A DNA stretch of 19,547 bases from an uncultured Actinomyces sp. Lineage in GTDB: Bacteria > Actinomycetota > Actinomycetes > Actinomycetales > Actinomycetaceae. Made by a program: the position numbers and the translations under genes. Below the pieces are notes generated by a model that saw only the letters and a program-made list of their open reading frames with translations, was not told where the DNA came from and did no database searches. This document shows, in pieces, positions 1 to 7,454 of the stretch. The stretch lies in NCBI GenBank assembly GCA_946998115.1, contig CAMPYB010000020.1, positions 1 through 19,547 of the forward strand, given 5' to 3'. Each line of letters opens with the position of its first letter. Position 1 is the stretch's first letter.

Positions 1-37
1 TAAACAATTATAAAAACAAATAGTATTTCTACACAAA

Positions 38-688
38 CTATTCGACACGTATAGAATCTAAACTAGATGAAGTGATATCAAAAATATTTCCATTAACATC
101 AATTCTAGTAAGATTTGCACAGTCATATTTTTCAACAATTTTTATACATGCACCAATAGTTACACCCAAGTTTTCTAAAAAAGAAAGCAAATCAGAATTT
201 GCATCACTTATACGTACAACGATACCCTTTTCACCTATATTCAATGCAGATAACAATTTTCCAGCACTCTGCAAAAAAATACCATTTTCATCAGGAATTG
301 GATCACCATGCGGATCAACCGTAGGATAAGATAATAAAATATCTATTTTCTTCAAAAACTTATCACTCACAACATTTTGCAATAATTGCGCTTCCTCATG
401 TACCTCATTGACAGAATATTTTAAAATCTCGTATAAAAAAGTCTCCAACAATCTATGAGCTCGTACAACTTTAAGAGCTTCCTTTTCACCTATATAAGTA
501 AGTGTTATTCCTTTATATGGAACATGATTAACATAGCCGAAATCCACTAATTTTTTAATCATTTCAGAAACAGTAGAATTAGCAACATTCAAAATTTTTG
601 ATAAAGATGAAATAGTTATACTATCATTTGACCACTCTGACAATGAATATATTACTTTCAAATAATGTTGTGCACTTGCTGAAATCAT
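38..688 (-). CDS. DtxR/MntR-family transcriptional regulator with altered metal site
   Basis: A 216-residue protein with the three-part layout of the DtxR/MntR family: a winged helix-turn-helix at about residues 8-60, a dimerisation and metal-binding domain at about 62-140 (RAHRLLETFL, then DPHGDPIP), and a C-terminal FeoA/SH3-like domain at about 150-216. The family represses metal-transport genes when loaded with Mn2+ or Fe2+, and the wording is closest to actinobacterial manganese-type members. The ancillary ligands H78, E82 and H97 are present. The primary-site positions that are normally Glu, Glu, His (E99, E102, H103 in Bacillus MntR) read Q101, Q104, N105, and the N-terminal Asp ligand is H8. 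This may be a regulator that no longer senses metal in the usual way. The ATG start is preceded by a weak AGGTAG. Target genes are not in view, so Mn versus Fe specificity is unknown. Confidence 0.9.
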   Translation of the reverse strand: MISASAQHYLKVIYSLSEWSNDSITISSLSKILNVANSTVSEMIKKLVDFGYVNHVPYKGITLTYIGEKEALKVVRAHRLLETFLYEILKYSVNEVHEEAQLLQNVVSDKFLKKIDILLSYPTVDPHGDPIPDENGIFLQSAGKLLSALNIGEKGIVVRISDANSDLLSFLENLGVTIGACIKIVEKYDCANLTRIDVNGNIFDITSSSLDSIRVE

Positions 689-960
689 GTCAACTACCTA
701 TTAAAATACAATTCTTACCTTATACAAATACTGTTAAAATTTAAAATATGGCAGTTATCTTTATCACGAAAATTCAAAGACACTACCATTCATCTATAAT
801 ATTCAAATAATTGACACCTATTATAAGCGAAAAGAAAATTTTCCTCAATTCCATTGATTTATACCATTTCATACCTATATAAGACAATCGAAATTACATT
901 GCACGTTCAATTACAAATAGAAGATTTATAAACAAAGATAAACATTTTGCCAAAATAAAG
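689..960. other. AT-rich intergenic stretch without a gene
   Basis: This spans the space between the DtxR-like gene and the tRNA-Lys terminator. The only ATG-initiated frame I followed here, from 748, stops after about 20 codons and has no ribosome binding site. The regulator's own promoter must lie next to its start, but no convincing -35/-10 pair stands out. Confidence 0.5.
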
Positions 961-997
961 CACTTTAAAATAAAATAGTCAACAAACACGTTGACTA
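961..997 (-). terminator. Rho-independent terminator of tRNA-Lys
   Basis: On the minus strand an 8-bp stem TAGTCAAC/GTTGACTA (arms at 990-997 and 976-983, 6-base loop) is followed directly by TTTTATTTTAAAG. It begins 7 bases beyond the tRNA-Lys 3' end, so it ends a single-gene tRNA transcript. Confidence 0.8.
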
Positions 998-1003
998 TAA
1001 AAG

Positions 1004-1076
<73 letters not shown>

Positions 1077-1100
1077 ATCGCTATAAAAGCAACAAAGAAT

Positions 1101-1129
1101 AATATACTGCAAAAAAAAGAAAAAATCAA
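1101..1129 (-). promoter_or_regulatory. Promoter of tRNA-Lys
   Basis: On the minus strand there is a -35 TTGATT (1124-1129), a 17-base spacer dominated by T runs, and a -10 TATATT (1101-1106), which lies 24 bases before the mature 5' end. The design matches the promoter-like element before tRNA-Leu almost base for base. Confidence 0.65.
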
Positions 1130-1180
1130 TCCTATAAACACAACATTTAATAAAAAATTTTAATATAATAAAAAAAGTTA

Positions 1181-1186
1181 TATAAT
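1181..1186 (+). promoter_or_regulatory. Probable -10 box of the BCCT transporter gene
   Basis: A perfect TATAAT at 1181-1186 would start transcription near 1193, about 25 bases before the chosen ATG at 1218. No good -35 is visible. A start near 1193 argues against the in-frame GTG at 1194 as the start codon. Confidence 0.45.
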
Positions 1187-1217
1187 ATCAAAAGTGATAA
1201 AATATACTGGAGGGAAA

Positions 1218-2741
1218 ATGCCCAAAACAAATCTCAAAAAATTGTATAAACAATTAGACTGGACATCAATACTAATACCATTATTGGGTGTTTTAACACT
1301 TAGCATAATTTTTATCATACATCCACAAGGATCAAAAAATACATTAGAAACAATTAGGCAATTTTTAACAGACACAACTGGAATATATTACGCATTATTA
1401 GGATTAGGTATTTTTATATTCAGTCTTTACATAGCTTTTTCCAAATACGGCAAAATAAAATTAGGAGAAGGGAAACAAGAATACACTAATTTTCAATGGG
1501 GAATAATGATTTTCACATCCACAATGGCTGCTGATATCATATTCTATTCCCTATGCGAATGGGCTTTATACTCAAACGAAACATTTATAAAACAACAAGG
1601 CAATATTCAAAAATGGGCAAGCACATACCCATTATTTCACTGGGGTCCAATAGCTTGGAGTTTCTATATAATACTCGCAGTAGCATTCGGATTCATGTTG
1701 CACGTAAAATGCAGAAAAAAACAAAAATTTTCTGAAGCTTGTAGGCCAATCCTAGGTAAATATACAGATACCGCAATAGGAAAACTAATAGATTTAATAG
1801 CAATATTTTCCCTACTAGCCGGAACAGCTACAACTTTCTCACTAGCCACACCTCTTTTATCAAATGCTATAAGTAGCATAAGTGGAATAAAAGCTAACAC
1901 AACACTTACAATATCGATACTCGCAATAATAGCAATAATATACACACTCACAATAATGTTCGGAATGCGAGGAATATCAAAATTAGCAAAATTATGTGTA
2001 GCATTATTCGGTATACTTCTTTTATATTTCCTAATACTCGGCGGAGAAACAAAATACATATTAGAAACAGGATTCTCATCACTAGGAAATCTAACACAAA
2101 ATTTCATTTCTATGGCAACTTGGCTCGATCCTCTACGAGAAACATCTTTTCCTCAAAATTGGACTATATATTACTGGGCATATTGGATGGTATGGTGCGT
2201 TGCAACACCTTTTTTCATAGGAAAAATAAGTAAAGGTAGAAAAATAAAAAATATAATATTAAACGGATACGCATGGGGGCTAGCAGGCACATTTACATCA
2301 TTTATAATTCTAGGTAATTATGGTTTAGCACAAGAATTAAAACACGGTATCAATATATCAAAATATATATCAAAAACAGGTAATCAATCTGACGCAATAC
2401 TAAAAATATTCAGCACACTTCCAATGTCACAAATAGCTATTATATTACTAGTAATAACAATGATATTATTTTACGCAACAACATTTGACGCATTGACAAT
2501 GGTAATATCTTCTTATTCATACAAAACATTAACTGTAGAAATTGAACCAGCAAAAATTGTCAGAATATTTTGGTCAATAATGTTTATCATATTCCCAATA
2601 GCATTAATATTTTCAGAAAATTCAATGCGAAACTTACAATCAGTTGCAATAATAATGGCATTTCCTATAGGTTTCATAATGATACTTATAATCGCTAGTT
2701 TCATGAAAGAAGCGAAAAGCATAGTAACAAGCACAGAATAA
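1218..2741 (+). CDS. BCCT-family (betaine/carnitine/choline) transporter
   Basis: A 507-residue multi-spanning membrane protein of the betaine-carnitine-choline transporter family, which imports quaternary ammonium osmolytes or nutrients. The family signature is clear: NWTIYYWAYWMVW followed by a stretch ending GKISKGRKIK, with the Trp/Tyr residues that line the substrate box. The third-helix region after FQWGIMIF reads STMAADIIFYSLCEW, whereas the sodium-coupled BetP has a glycine motif there (GMGIG), so coupling may differ. The start is ATG at 1218 behind GGAGGG with 3 bases of spacing; a GTG at 1194 is in frame but has no binding site. The gene is monocistronic and converges on the epimerase gene. 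From memory, similar wording occurs in anaerobic Firmicutes, so lateral transfer is possible. The substrate cannot be assigned. Confidence 0.92.
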   Translation: MPKTNLKKLYKQLDWTSILIPLLGVLTLSIIFIIHPQGSKNTLETIRQFLTDTTGIYYALLGLGIFIFSLYIAFSKYGKIKLGEGKQEYTNFQWGIMIFTSTMAADIIFYSLCEWALYSNETFIKQQGNIQKWASTYPLFHWGPIAWSFYIILAVAFGFMLHVKCRKKQKFSEACRPILGKYTDTAIGKLIDLIAIFSLLAGTATTFSLATPLLSNAISSISGIKANTTLTISILAIIAIIYTLTIMFGMRGISKLAKLCVALFGILLLYFLILGGETKYILETGFSSLGNLTQNFISMATWLDPLRETSFPQNWTIYYWAYWMVWCVATPFFIGKISKGRKIKNIILNGYAWGLAGTFTSFIILGNYGLAQELKHGINISKYISKTGNQSDAILKIFSTLPMSQIAIILLVITMILFYATTFDALTMVISSYSYKTLTVEIEPAKIVRIFWSIMFIIFPIALIFSENSMRNLQSVAIIMAFPIGFIMILIIASFMKEAKSIVTSTE

Positions 2742-2772
2742 AATAGATTATTATTTCAAAAATCTAATATAC

Positions 2773-3654
2773 TCATTCCGCCCAAATAGCATACGATAAA
2801 TATTTACTTTCATTCGGCATAATAAAATCACCTTTATCCACATCACCAAATACACCAGCATTAGTGGTACAAGGTTCCACAGCTAAAGCAGTTCTTTCTA
2901 CACACTCACCTGTATAAAAGTGAAAAAATTTTGAATTGGAAGCGAAAAATATTTTATGTAAACTATTATTTTCAGAATCAGCCTTGTTAAAATGTTTTTT
3001 CTCAAAACACACTTTCCATTCCCCAGAAGACTTGAAGCAATTATCTAAACATGTATTTTCCAAATCAATAGTAACTTCACCATTATGAGAATATGTAAAG
3101 AATTCACTATTATTTTCCTTGCTCATACCATCAACGATAATTTTACACTCATCTATCGAAGCACTTCCGCAATAATATAAATAAGGATGTGCACATAAAC
3201 CAATAGGACATTTGCTGTCACCTAAATTAGTTGCAACAATATTAGAAATAAGTTTATCTTCACGTAAAATATATTCTACTCGTATATTTACTTTAAAAGG
3301 AAAAGATGGTGACGGATAAAGATCATACTCAAACATCACACTATCACAAGTTAAAGACACTATAGAAAAATTCTGCCATGCAACAAGGCCGTGCAACGCA
3401 CTGTTAGTTTCAAAATCATTAATAGGCAAATTATATTTATAATTATTTACACAATATTCGCCATTTTTCACACGATTTACCCAAGGTGCAATAACTTTAC
3501 CTACATAACCTTCAGAAAAATCATCATCACCCATATGCAACAAAAAATCACCATATTTTTTGCTTTTAGCACTAAGTAGAGCAGCACCCACACTAGCAAC
3601 ACGTACATATAAATATTCATTTTCTAAAACGCATATTTTACCATTTGACAACAT
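2773..3654 (-). CDS. Aldose 1-epimerase-like protein (GalM superfamily)
   Basis: A 293-residue protein of the galactose mutarotase fold, which interconverts alpha and beta anomers of free sugars or acts on related sugar phosphates. Visible key residues are N60-R61 (substrate contacts), H88 in ALHGL, H156 in AHPYLY (catalytic His) and E260 in ALAVEP (catalytic Glu). Length and spacing fit the shorter bacterial aldose-epimerase subgroup of about 290-310 residues. No signal peptide is seen, so it should be cytoplasmic. ATG at 3652-3654 follows AAGG with 5 bases of spacing. It stands alone, converges with the transporter gene, and no sugar-pathway gene is nearby, so its true substrate remains open. 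Eight of the first 35 residues or so are small or hydrophobic as expected of the opening beta strands. Confidence 0.85.
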   Translation of the reverse strand: MLSNGKICVLENEYLYVRVASVGAALLSAKSKKYGDFLLHMGDDDFSEGYVGKVIAPWVNRVKNGEYCVNNYKYNLPINDFETNSALHGLVAWQNFSIVSLTCDSVMFEYDLYPSPSFPFKVNIRVEYILREDKLISNIVATNLGDSKCPIGLCAHPYLYYCGSASIDECKIIVDGMSKENNSEFFTYSHNGEVTIDLENTCLDNCFKSSGEWKVCFEKKHFNKADSENNSLHKIFFASNSKFFHFYTGECVERTALAVEPCTTNAGVFGDVDKGDFIMPNESKYLSYAIWAE

Positions 3655-3713
3655 AAAAACCTTATTTCATAAATCAAACAACAATTACATTATATGACAA
3701 ATATATAAACTAT

Positions 3714-3736
3714 AAAAAAACCCTCCAACAGGAGGG
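3714..3736 (-). terminator. Strong Rho-independent terminator after tRNA-Leu
   Basis: On the minus strand CCCTCC-TGTT-GGAGGG (6-bp all-GC stem except T-A pairs, 4-base loop, 3721-3736) is followed by seven T residues. It is the clearest terminator of the window. It probably ends both the tRNA-Leu transcript and any read-through from the desulfurase-mnmA operon. Confidence 0.92.
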
Positions 3737-3748
3737 GTAAAATCTAAG

Positions 3749-3830
3749 TGCGCAAGGAGGGACTTGAACCCTCACGTCCGAAGACACTGGAACCTAAATC
3801 CAGCGCGTCTGCCAATTTCGCCACTCGCGC
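3749..3830 (-). tRNA. tRNA-Leu (anticodon TAG)
   Basis: The minus strand gives an 82-base class II tRNA. The acceptor GCGCGAG pairs with CTTGCGC (one G-U), and the anticodon stem CTGGA/TCCAG encloses TTTAGGT, so the anticodon is TAG. A long variable arm (TGTCTTCGGACGT region) and GGTTCAAGTCC in the T arm follow. The discriminator is A and CCA is not encoded. It lies just downstream of mnmA. Confidence 0.97.
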
Positions 3831-3842
3831 CAACAAGTAAAA

Positions 3843-3871
3843 ATTGTACATCAAAAAAAACAAAAAATCAA
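3843..3871 (-). promoter_or_regulatory. Promoter of tRNA-Leu
   Basis: On the minus strand a -35 TTGATT (3866-3871), a 17-base spacer with two T runs, and a -10 TACAAT (3843-3848) lie 12 bases before the tRNA 5' end. The spacer and -35 are nearly identical to those of the tRNA-Lys promoter. The element lies in the 61-base gap after mnmA, so tRNA-Leu can be made independently of that operon. Confidence 0.65.
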
Positions 3872-3891
3872 TATTATTTTCAATAAATAAA

Positions 3892-4977
3892 CTATTTCCT
3901 ATAAGCATTAGTTATAGTAACCTGACCAATAACCCTGCTACCATCATAAATAACCATAGACTGTCCTGAAGCAATACCACGAACAAAATTATCTAAAATT
4001 GCAACAACTTTACCATCAGTAATTTCAATACGCGCATCACACACTTTACCATGAGCTCGCATTTGAACACTCGCTCTAAAAGAAAGCGGATATTCACCAT
4101 CAGCACAAAGCCAAATTGGTTCTTTACCTTCAATCACATTCACACTAAGAAGCTCACTTGAACCAACAATAACCTGATTCTTACCAGGCACTGTCGATAA
4201 AACATACCTCGGTTTACCATCAACAGCTGGACGACCCAATTTCAAGCCACGCCTCTGACCAACTGTATAAGAATAGTATCCTTCATGAGTTCCTAAAACA
4301 TTACCATCAGTATCTAAAATCTCACCACGTCTACTACCTAACTTTGACTTTAAAAAACCAGCAGTATTACCATCAGGAATAAAACAAATATCATAAGAAT
4401 CAGGCTTATTACTAACAGTCAAACCACGACTTGCAGCTTCCGCGCGAACCTTTTCCTTATCATCAACATCACCTATAGGAAAAAGAACCCTAGAAACATT
4501 TTCACGACCAATAACAGCTAAAACATATGATTGATCTTTAAGTAAATTATTAGAACGATGAAGCTCTAGCCCCTTATCCCCTTGAAGAATTTGAGCATAA
4601 TGACCAGTGCACACAGCATCAAATCCTAAAGCAATTCCTCTATCAAGCAAAGATTTAAACTTCACATATTCATTACAACGCACACAAGGATTAGGAGTGC
4701 GTCCCTGTTTATATTCTGATAAAAAATCATCAATAACTGTCTTCTCAAACTCTTCAGATAAATCCCAAACATAAAAAGGAATACCTAAAAGAGCAGCAGC
4801 TCTACGTGCATCAGCAGAATCTTCTAAAGAACAACACCCACGCGAACCTATGCGATATTCTTCCTTAGATTTCGTCAAAGCCATATGCACAGCTGTAACA
4901 TCATGCCCAGCTTCAACAGCTCTAGCAGCTGCAACCGCCGAATCCACACCACCTGACAAAGCGGCTAAAACTTTCAT
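3892..4977 (-). CDS. mnmA: tRNA-specific 2-thiouridylase MnmA
   Basis: A 361-residue enzyme that activates U34 of tRNA-Lys, -Glu and -Gln with ATP and inserts sulfur to give 2-thiouridine. The PP-loop SGGVDS lies at residues 8-13. The first catalytic Cys is in NPCVRCN (C98 or C101, most likely C101 because it precedes Asn), and the second is C198 in DICFIP. A central domain and C-terminal beta-barrel (about 215-361) complete the usual length of about 360. The insert SRGCCSLEDSADARRAA near residue 45 is characteristic of actinobacterial MnmA. The ATG lies two bases after the stop of the cysteine desulfurase gene and shares its transcript; GGGGTAG precedes it. The pair supplies and uses sulfur. 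No target tRNA with a U34 anticodon of these three families is in the window. Confidence 0.97.
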   Translation of the reverse strand: MKVLAALSGGVDSAVAAARAVEAGHDVTAVHMALTKSKEEYRIGSRGCCSLEDSADARRAAALLGIPFYVWDLSEEFEKTVIDDFLSEYKQGRTPNPCVRCNEYVKFKSLLDRGIALGFDAVCTGHYAQILQGDKGLELHRSNNLLKDQSYVLAVIGRENVSRVLFPIGDVDDKEKVRAEAASRGLTVSNKPDSYDICFIPDGNTAGFLKSKLGSRRGEILDTDGNVLGTHEGYYSYTVGQRRGLKLGRPAVDGKPRYVLSTVPGKNQVIVGSSELLSVNVIEGKEPIWLCADGEYPLSFRASVQMRAHGKVCDARIEITDGKVVAILDNFVRGIASGQSMVIYDGSRVIGQVTITNAYRK

Positions 4978-4979
4978 AC

Positions 4980-6182
4980 CTACCCCACGAATCTAATCTT
5001 ATGTAAAGATTTTGCGCTCTCAACAGCAAGTGGCAAAGCATCAATCAAAGCATCAATATCATCCATAGTTGTCGAAGAACCAAAGGATATACGCAAACCA
5101 CCTGAACAATAAACACCATCATACCCCATTGCTTCAAGAACATATGACGATTGAGCAACTCCTGCTCTGCAAGCTGAACCAGCAGAAACACAAATACCAG
5201 CATTATCTAACGAGAAAAGCAAAGCGTCAGCGCCACCATATTCACAAACTAAATGCAAAATATGACTCGAGCATTCAGCCGTAGAAGAAACTGATACACC
5301 ATCAGGTAAATTTTTCACTATTTTAGCTTTATATTCAGAAAAACGAGCTATATTAACATCTAAATTTTCAATAGCTTTTTCGCACGCTACACTTAAAGCT
5401 AAGGCTCCGCAAACATCTATAGTGCCACTGCGCACGCCTCGTTCCTGTCCGCCTCCTGAATAAATCATACCGACTGGGAAATCCTGCTTAGCAATTAATG
5501 CGCCAATACCCACTGGAGCTGAAATCTTGTGCCCTGATATGCTCATCGCATCTACACCCAAATCAACAAAATTAAAAGGAATATGACCAAAACCTTGAAC
5601 AGCATCAGTGTGCACAAATATTCTGTCACCAGTTCTATGCAATTGTTGTTCAATCTCACGTACAAGTTGCACAATTTCTTTCACTGGTTGAATTACGCCT
5701 GTTTCATTATTAACAAGCATTACAGATATTACACTTATATCATTAAAATGCTGTCTTATAATTTTCTCTAACACTTCCAAATCAACAACTCCGGAAGATG
5801 TTACAGGAATTTTAATAACATTTATTGCATCTTTTCCTAAAATTTTATAAACACTTGATATCCCCGGATGCTCAATAGCAGACGTTATAGCAACATTTCT
5901 GCCAGATTTTTCTTGAATTTTTTTAGCCGCTGAAATAAATCCTAAATTATCAGCTTCTGTACCTCCAGATGTAAAAATCACTTCACTAGGTTTTACGCAA
6001 ATAATTTTAGCAATTTTCTCGCGTGCACTTTCCAATTTTTCCCTAGCAAGCAATCCACCTTTATGCAAAGATGAAGGATTACCCGGAGTGTAAGTCATCT
6101 GCTGTAACGCTTGCACATATGTTTTCAACACTTCTGGTGCAATAGGCGAATAAGCACTGTGATCTAAATACGAGTAAGACAC
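4980..6182 (-). CDS. Cysteine desulfurase (NifS/IscS-like)
   Basis: A PLP-dependent enzyme of 400 residues that takes sulfur from cysteine as a persulfide. From the chosen start, the PLP-binding Lys is K219 in SISGHKISAP, cofactor contacts include H105 (EHP) and the HTDAVQ segment (191-196), and the persulfide Cys is C338 in SAGSACRAG, in a loop long enough for class I enzymes. I place the start at GTG 6180-6182 because AGGGGA lies three bases before it and the protein then opens at YLDHSA, like family members; a GTG 21 bases upstream (6203) has no binding site. The gene sits two bases before mnmA, an arrangement known from Bacillus (YrvO-MnmA), so its main partner is probably MnmA. No IscU or SUF scaffold gene is adjacent, so a role in Fe-S assembly is uncertain. 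Confidence 0.95.
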   Translation of the reverse strand: MSYSYLDHSAYSPIAPEVLKTYVQALQQMTYTPGNPSSLHKGGLLAREKLESAREKIAKIICVKPSEVIFTSGGTEADNLGFISAAKKIQEKSGRNVAITSAIEHPGISSVYKILGKDAINVIKIPVTSSGVVDLEVLEKIIRQHFNDISVISVMLVNNETGVIQPVKEIVQLVREIEQQLHRTGDRIFVHTDAVQGFGHIPFNFVDLGVDAMSISGHKISAPVGIGALIAKQDFPVGMIYSGGGQERGVRSGTIDVCGALALSVACEKAIENLDVNIARFSEYKAKIVKNLPDGVSVSSTAECSSHILHLVCEYGGADALLFSLDNAGICVSAGSACRAGVAQSSYVLEAMGYDGVYCSGGLRISFGSSTTMDDIDALIDALPLAVESAKSLHKIRFVG

Positions 6183-6203
6183 AAATCCCCTAAACTTATA
6201 CAC

Positions 6204-6209
6204 ATTATA
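6204..6209 (-). promoter_or_regulatory. Possible -10 box of the desulfurase-mnmA operon
   Basis: The minus strand has a perfect TATAAT here, with transcription expected near 6197, about 15 bases before GTG 6182. No good -35 is visible. If real, the start site would exclude the upstream GTG at 6203 as initiation codon. Confidence 0.4.
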
Positions 6210-6383
6210 AAAACCATAACACTATAATAACGATTATAATACTATTTATATTATTTCAGGCTATCAGAAATAATTTAACTTTGAATAGTTTTTTACCTAA
6301 AACAAATCAATAAAAACTAAAATAAAAACAACATAAATAAACTAAATAATATTTTAAACATAACAACAATTACGCTACACAAA

Positions 6384-6412
6384 GTGACTTTTAAAATAAT
6401 ATCAAATATACT
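6384..6412 (+). promoter_or_regulatory. Promoter of the permease-trpS operon
   Basis: GTGACT (6384-6389), a 17-base spacer, then TATACT (6407-6412). Transcription would begin near 6419, giving a leader of about 40 bases. I looked for a T-box leader before this operon, as often precedes trpS in Firmicutes, and found no such conserved element. Confidence 0.5.
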
Positions 6413-6458
6413 AAACTAGTAATTTATAACCACTACTACGACAGTATTGGATTACCAA

Positions 6459-7454
6459 ATGTGCCCCAGCAAAAAATTATGCTTGACTGCATCTAATTCA
6501 AACTTTTTATGCGAATTACAATTACTTTTCGGCGCATTATGTTTAGCATTAGGTGTAATATTTATCAAATTAGCACATTTACAACCAGCAACTATATCAT
6601 TTCTGAGATGCATAATAGCTTTACCTTTTCTCATATTGCTATCAGCACGTGAAATTAAAAAAATACCTAAAAATTCCAAATTAGAAAAAAATCTTATCGC
6701 GTGGTCGTTCATATCGGGAATAGTAATCGGAATACAATATATAGTTTATGCAATATGTGTCGATATAACTGGTGCCGGAATATCCAGCATATTAGCCAAT
6801 TGTCAAATTTTCTTTTTCCCAATATTAGCTTTACTAATAGACAAAGAGCCAATATCTAAAACATTCTGGATATTTTCCCCAATATTATTAGTAGGTTTGT
6901 CAGCTTCTGCAGGACTATTAAACTCTAAAACAGATGGTATAACAGATCCAATGCTAGGTTTCACAACAGGAATGTTAAGTGGAATAACATATGCAATTTT
7001 CCTATTTTTAAATAGAAGATGCACAAGAAAAAATCCTCGATACATAATCACATATAACACACTCGCAACAATCGGAGCTGCAACTATTTGCATAATTTCA
7101 GCACCTTTAATGCAAGGATTTACTTTAAATATTTCAGCCATATCATGGATTTGGGTAATACTATTAGCCTTATTTGCTCAAGTTTTATCGTGGATAATAA
7201 TAGCGCGTGGAAGCCATAAACTCTCCCCTAATAAAGCTTCAAGCCTTCTCACAACATATCCTATAATGGCATTACTATTAGGAATAATATTTTTATCAGA
7301 AACAATAAATACAACACAAGCCATAGGTTGCATAATAGTGGTAATATGTGTGTGGATTATTAATAAAGAAAAGAACAATAATAAATCTTCAAAGCAAATA
7401 GTAATAAATACCAAAATACATGGTGAATATAATGGAAGAAAAAATGAAAAATAA
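6459..7454 (+). CDS. EamA/DMT-superfamily permease
   Basis: A membrane protein of about 331 residues with some ten hydrophobic segments arranged as two repeats of five, the layout of EamA (drug/metabolite transporter) proteins. The first repeat opens with LLFGALCLALGVIFIKLAHLQP, with the usual Arg after it (SFLRCIIALP). The second repeat starts at about TGMLSGITYAIFLFLNR and ends in a short basic, Asn-rich cytoplasmic tail. Family members export amino acids, nucleosides or other small metabolites; the substrate cannot be read. I chose ATG 6459 over an in-frame TTG at 6447; neither has a strong binding site (GGA at 6449-6451 fits the ATG). Its 3' end overlaps the trpS start by about 20 bases, so the two are co-transcribed. 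Confidence 0.85.
   Translation: MCPSKKLCLTASNSNFLCELQLLFGALCLALGVIFIKLAHLQPATISFLRCIIALPFLILLSAREIKKIPKNSKLEKNLIAWSFISGIVIGIQYIVYAICVDITGAGISSILANCQIFFFPILALLIDKEPISKTFWIFSPILLVGLSASAGLLNSKTDGITDPMLGFTTGMLSGITYAIFLFLNRRCTRKNPRYIITYNTLATIGAATICIISAPLMQGFTLNISAISWIWVILLALFAQVLSWIIIARGSHKLSPNKASSLLTTYPIMALLLGIIFLSETINTTQAIGCIIVVICVWIINKEKNNNKSSKQIVINTKIHGEYNGRKNEK

Noticed and set aside
854..881. Plus-strand TTGATT-16-TATATA promoter-like pair pointing at the tRNA-Lys antisense strand
   Set aside because: No gene or stable RNA follows, and such pairs occur by chance in AT-rich intergenic DNA.
1664..2107. 147-codon minus-strand frame inside the BCCT gene
   Set aside because: It is an antisense shadow of a membrane-protein gene with clear family motifs on the other strand.
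2744..2766. TAGATT...AATCTA hairpin between the convergent BCCT and epimerase genes
   Set aside because: The stem is only 6 bp and AT-rich with an 11-base loop; not convincing as a terminator.
6419..6458. Possible T-box or attenuator before the trpS operon
   Set aside because: The leader is only about 40 bases and shows neither a T-box consensus nor a Trp-rich leader peptide.
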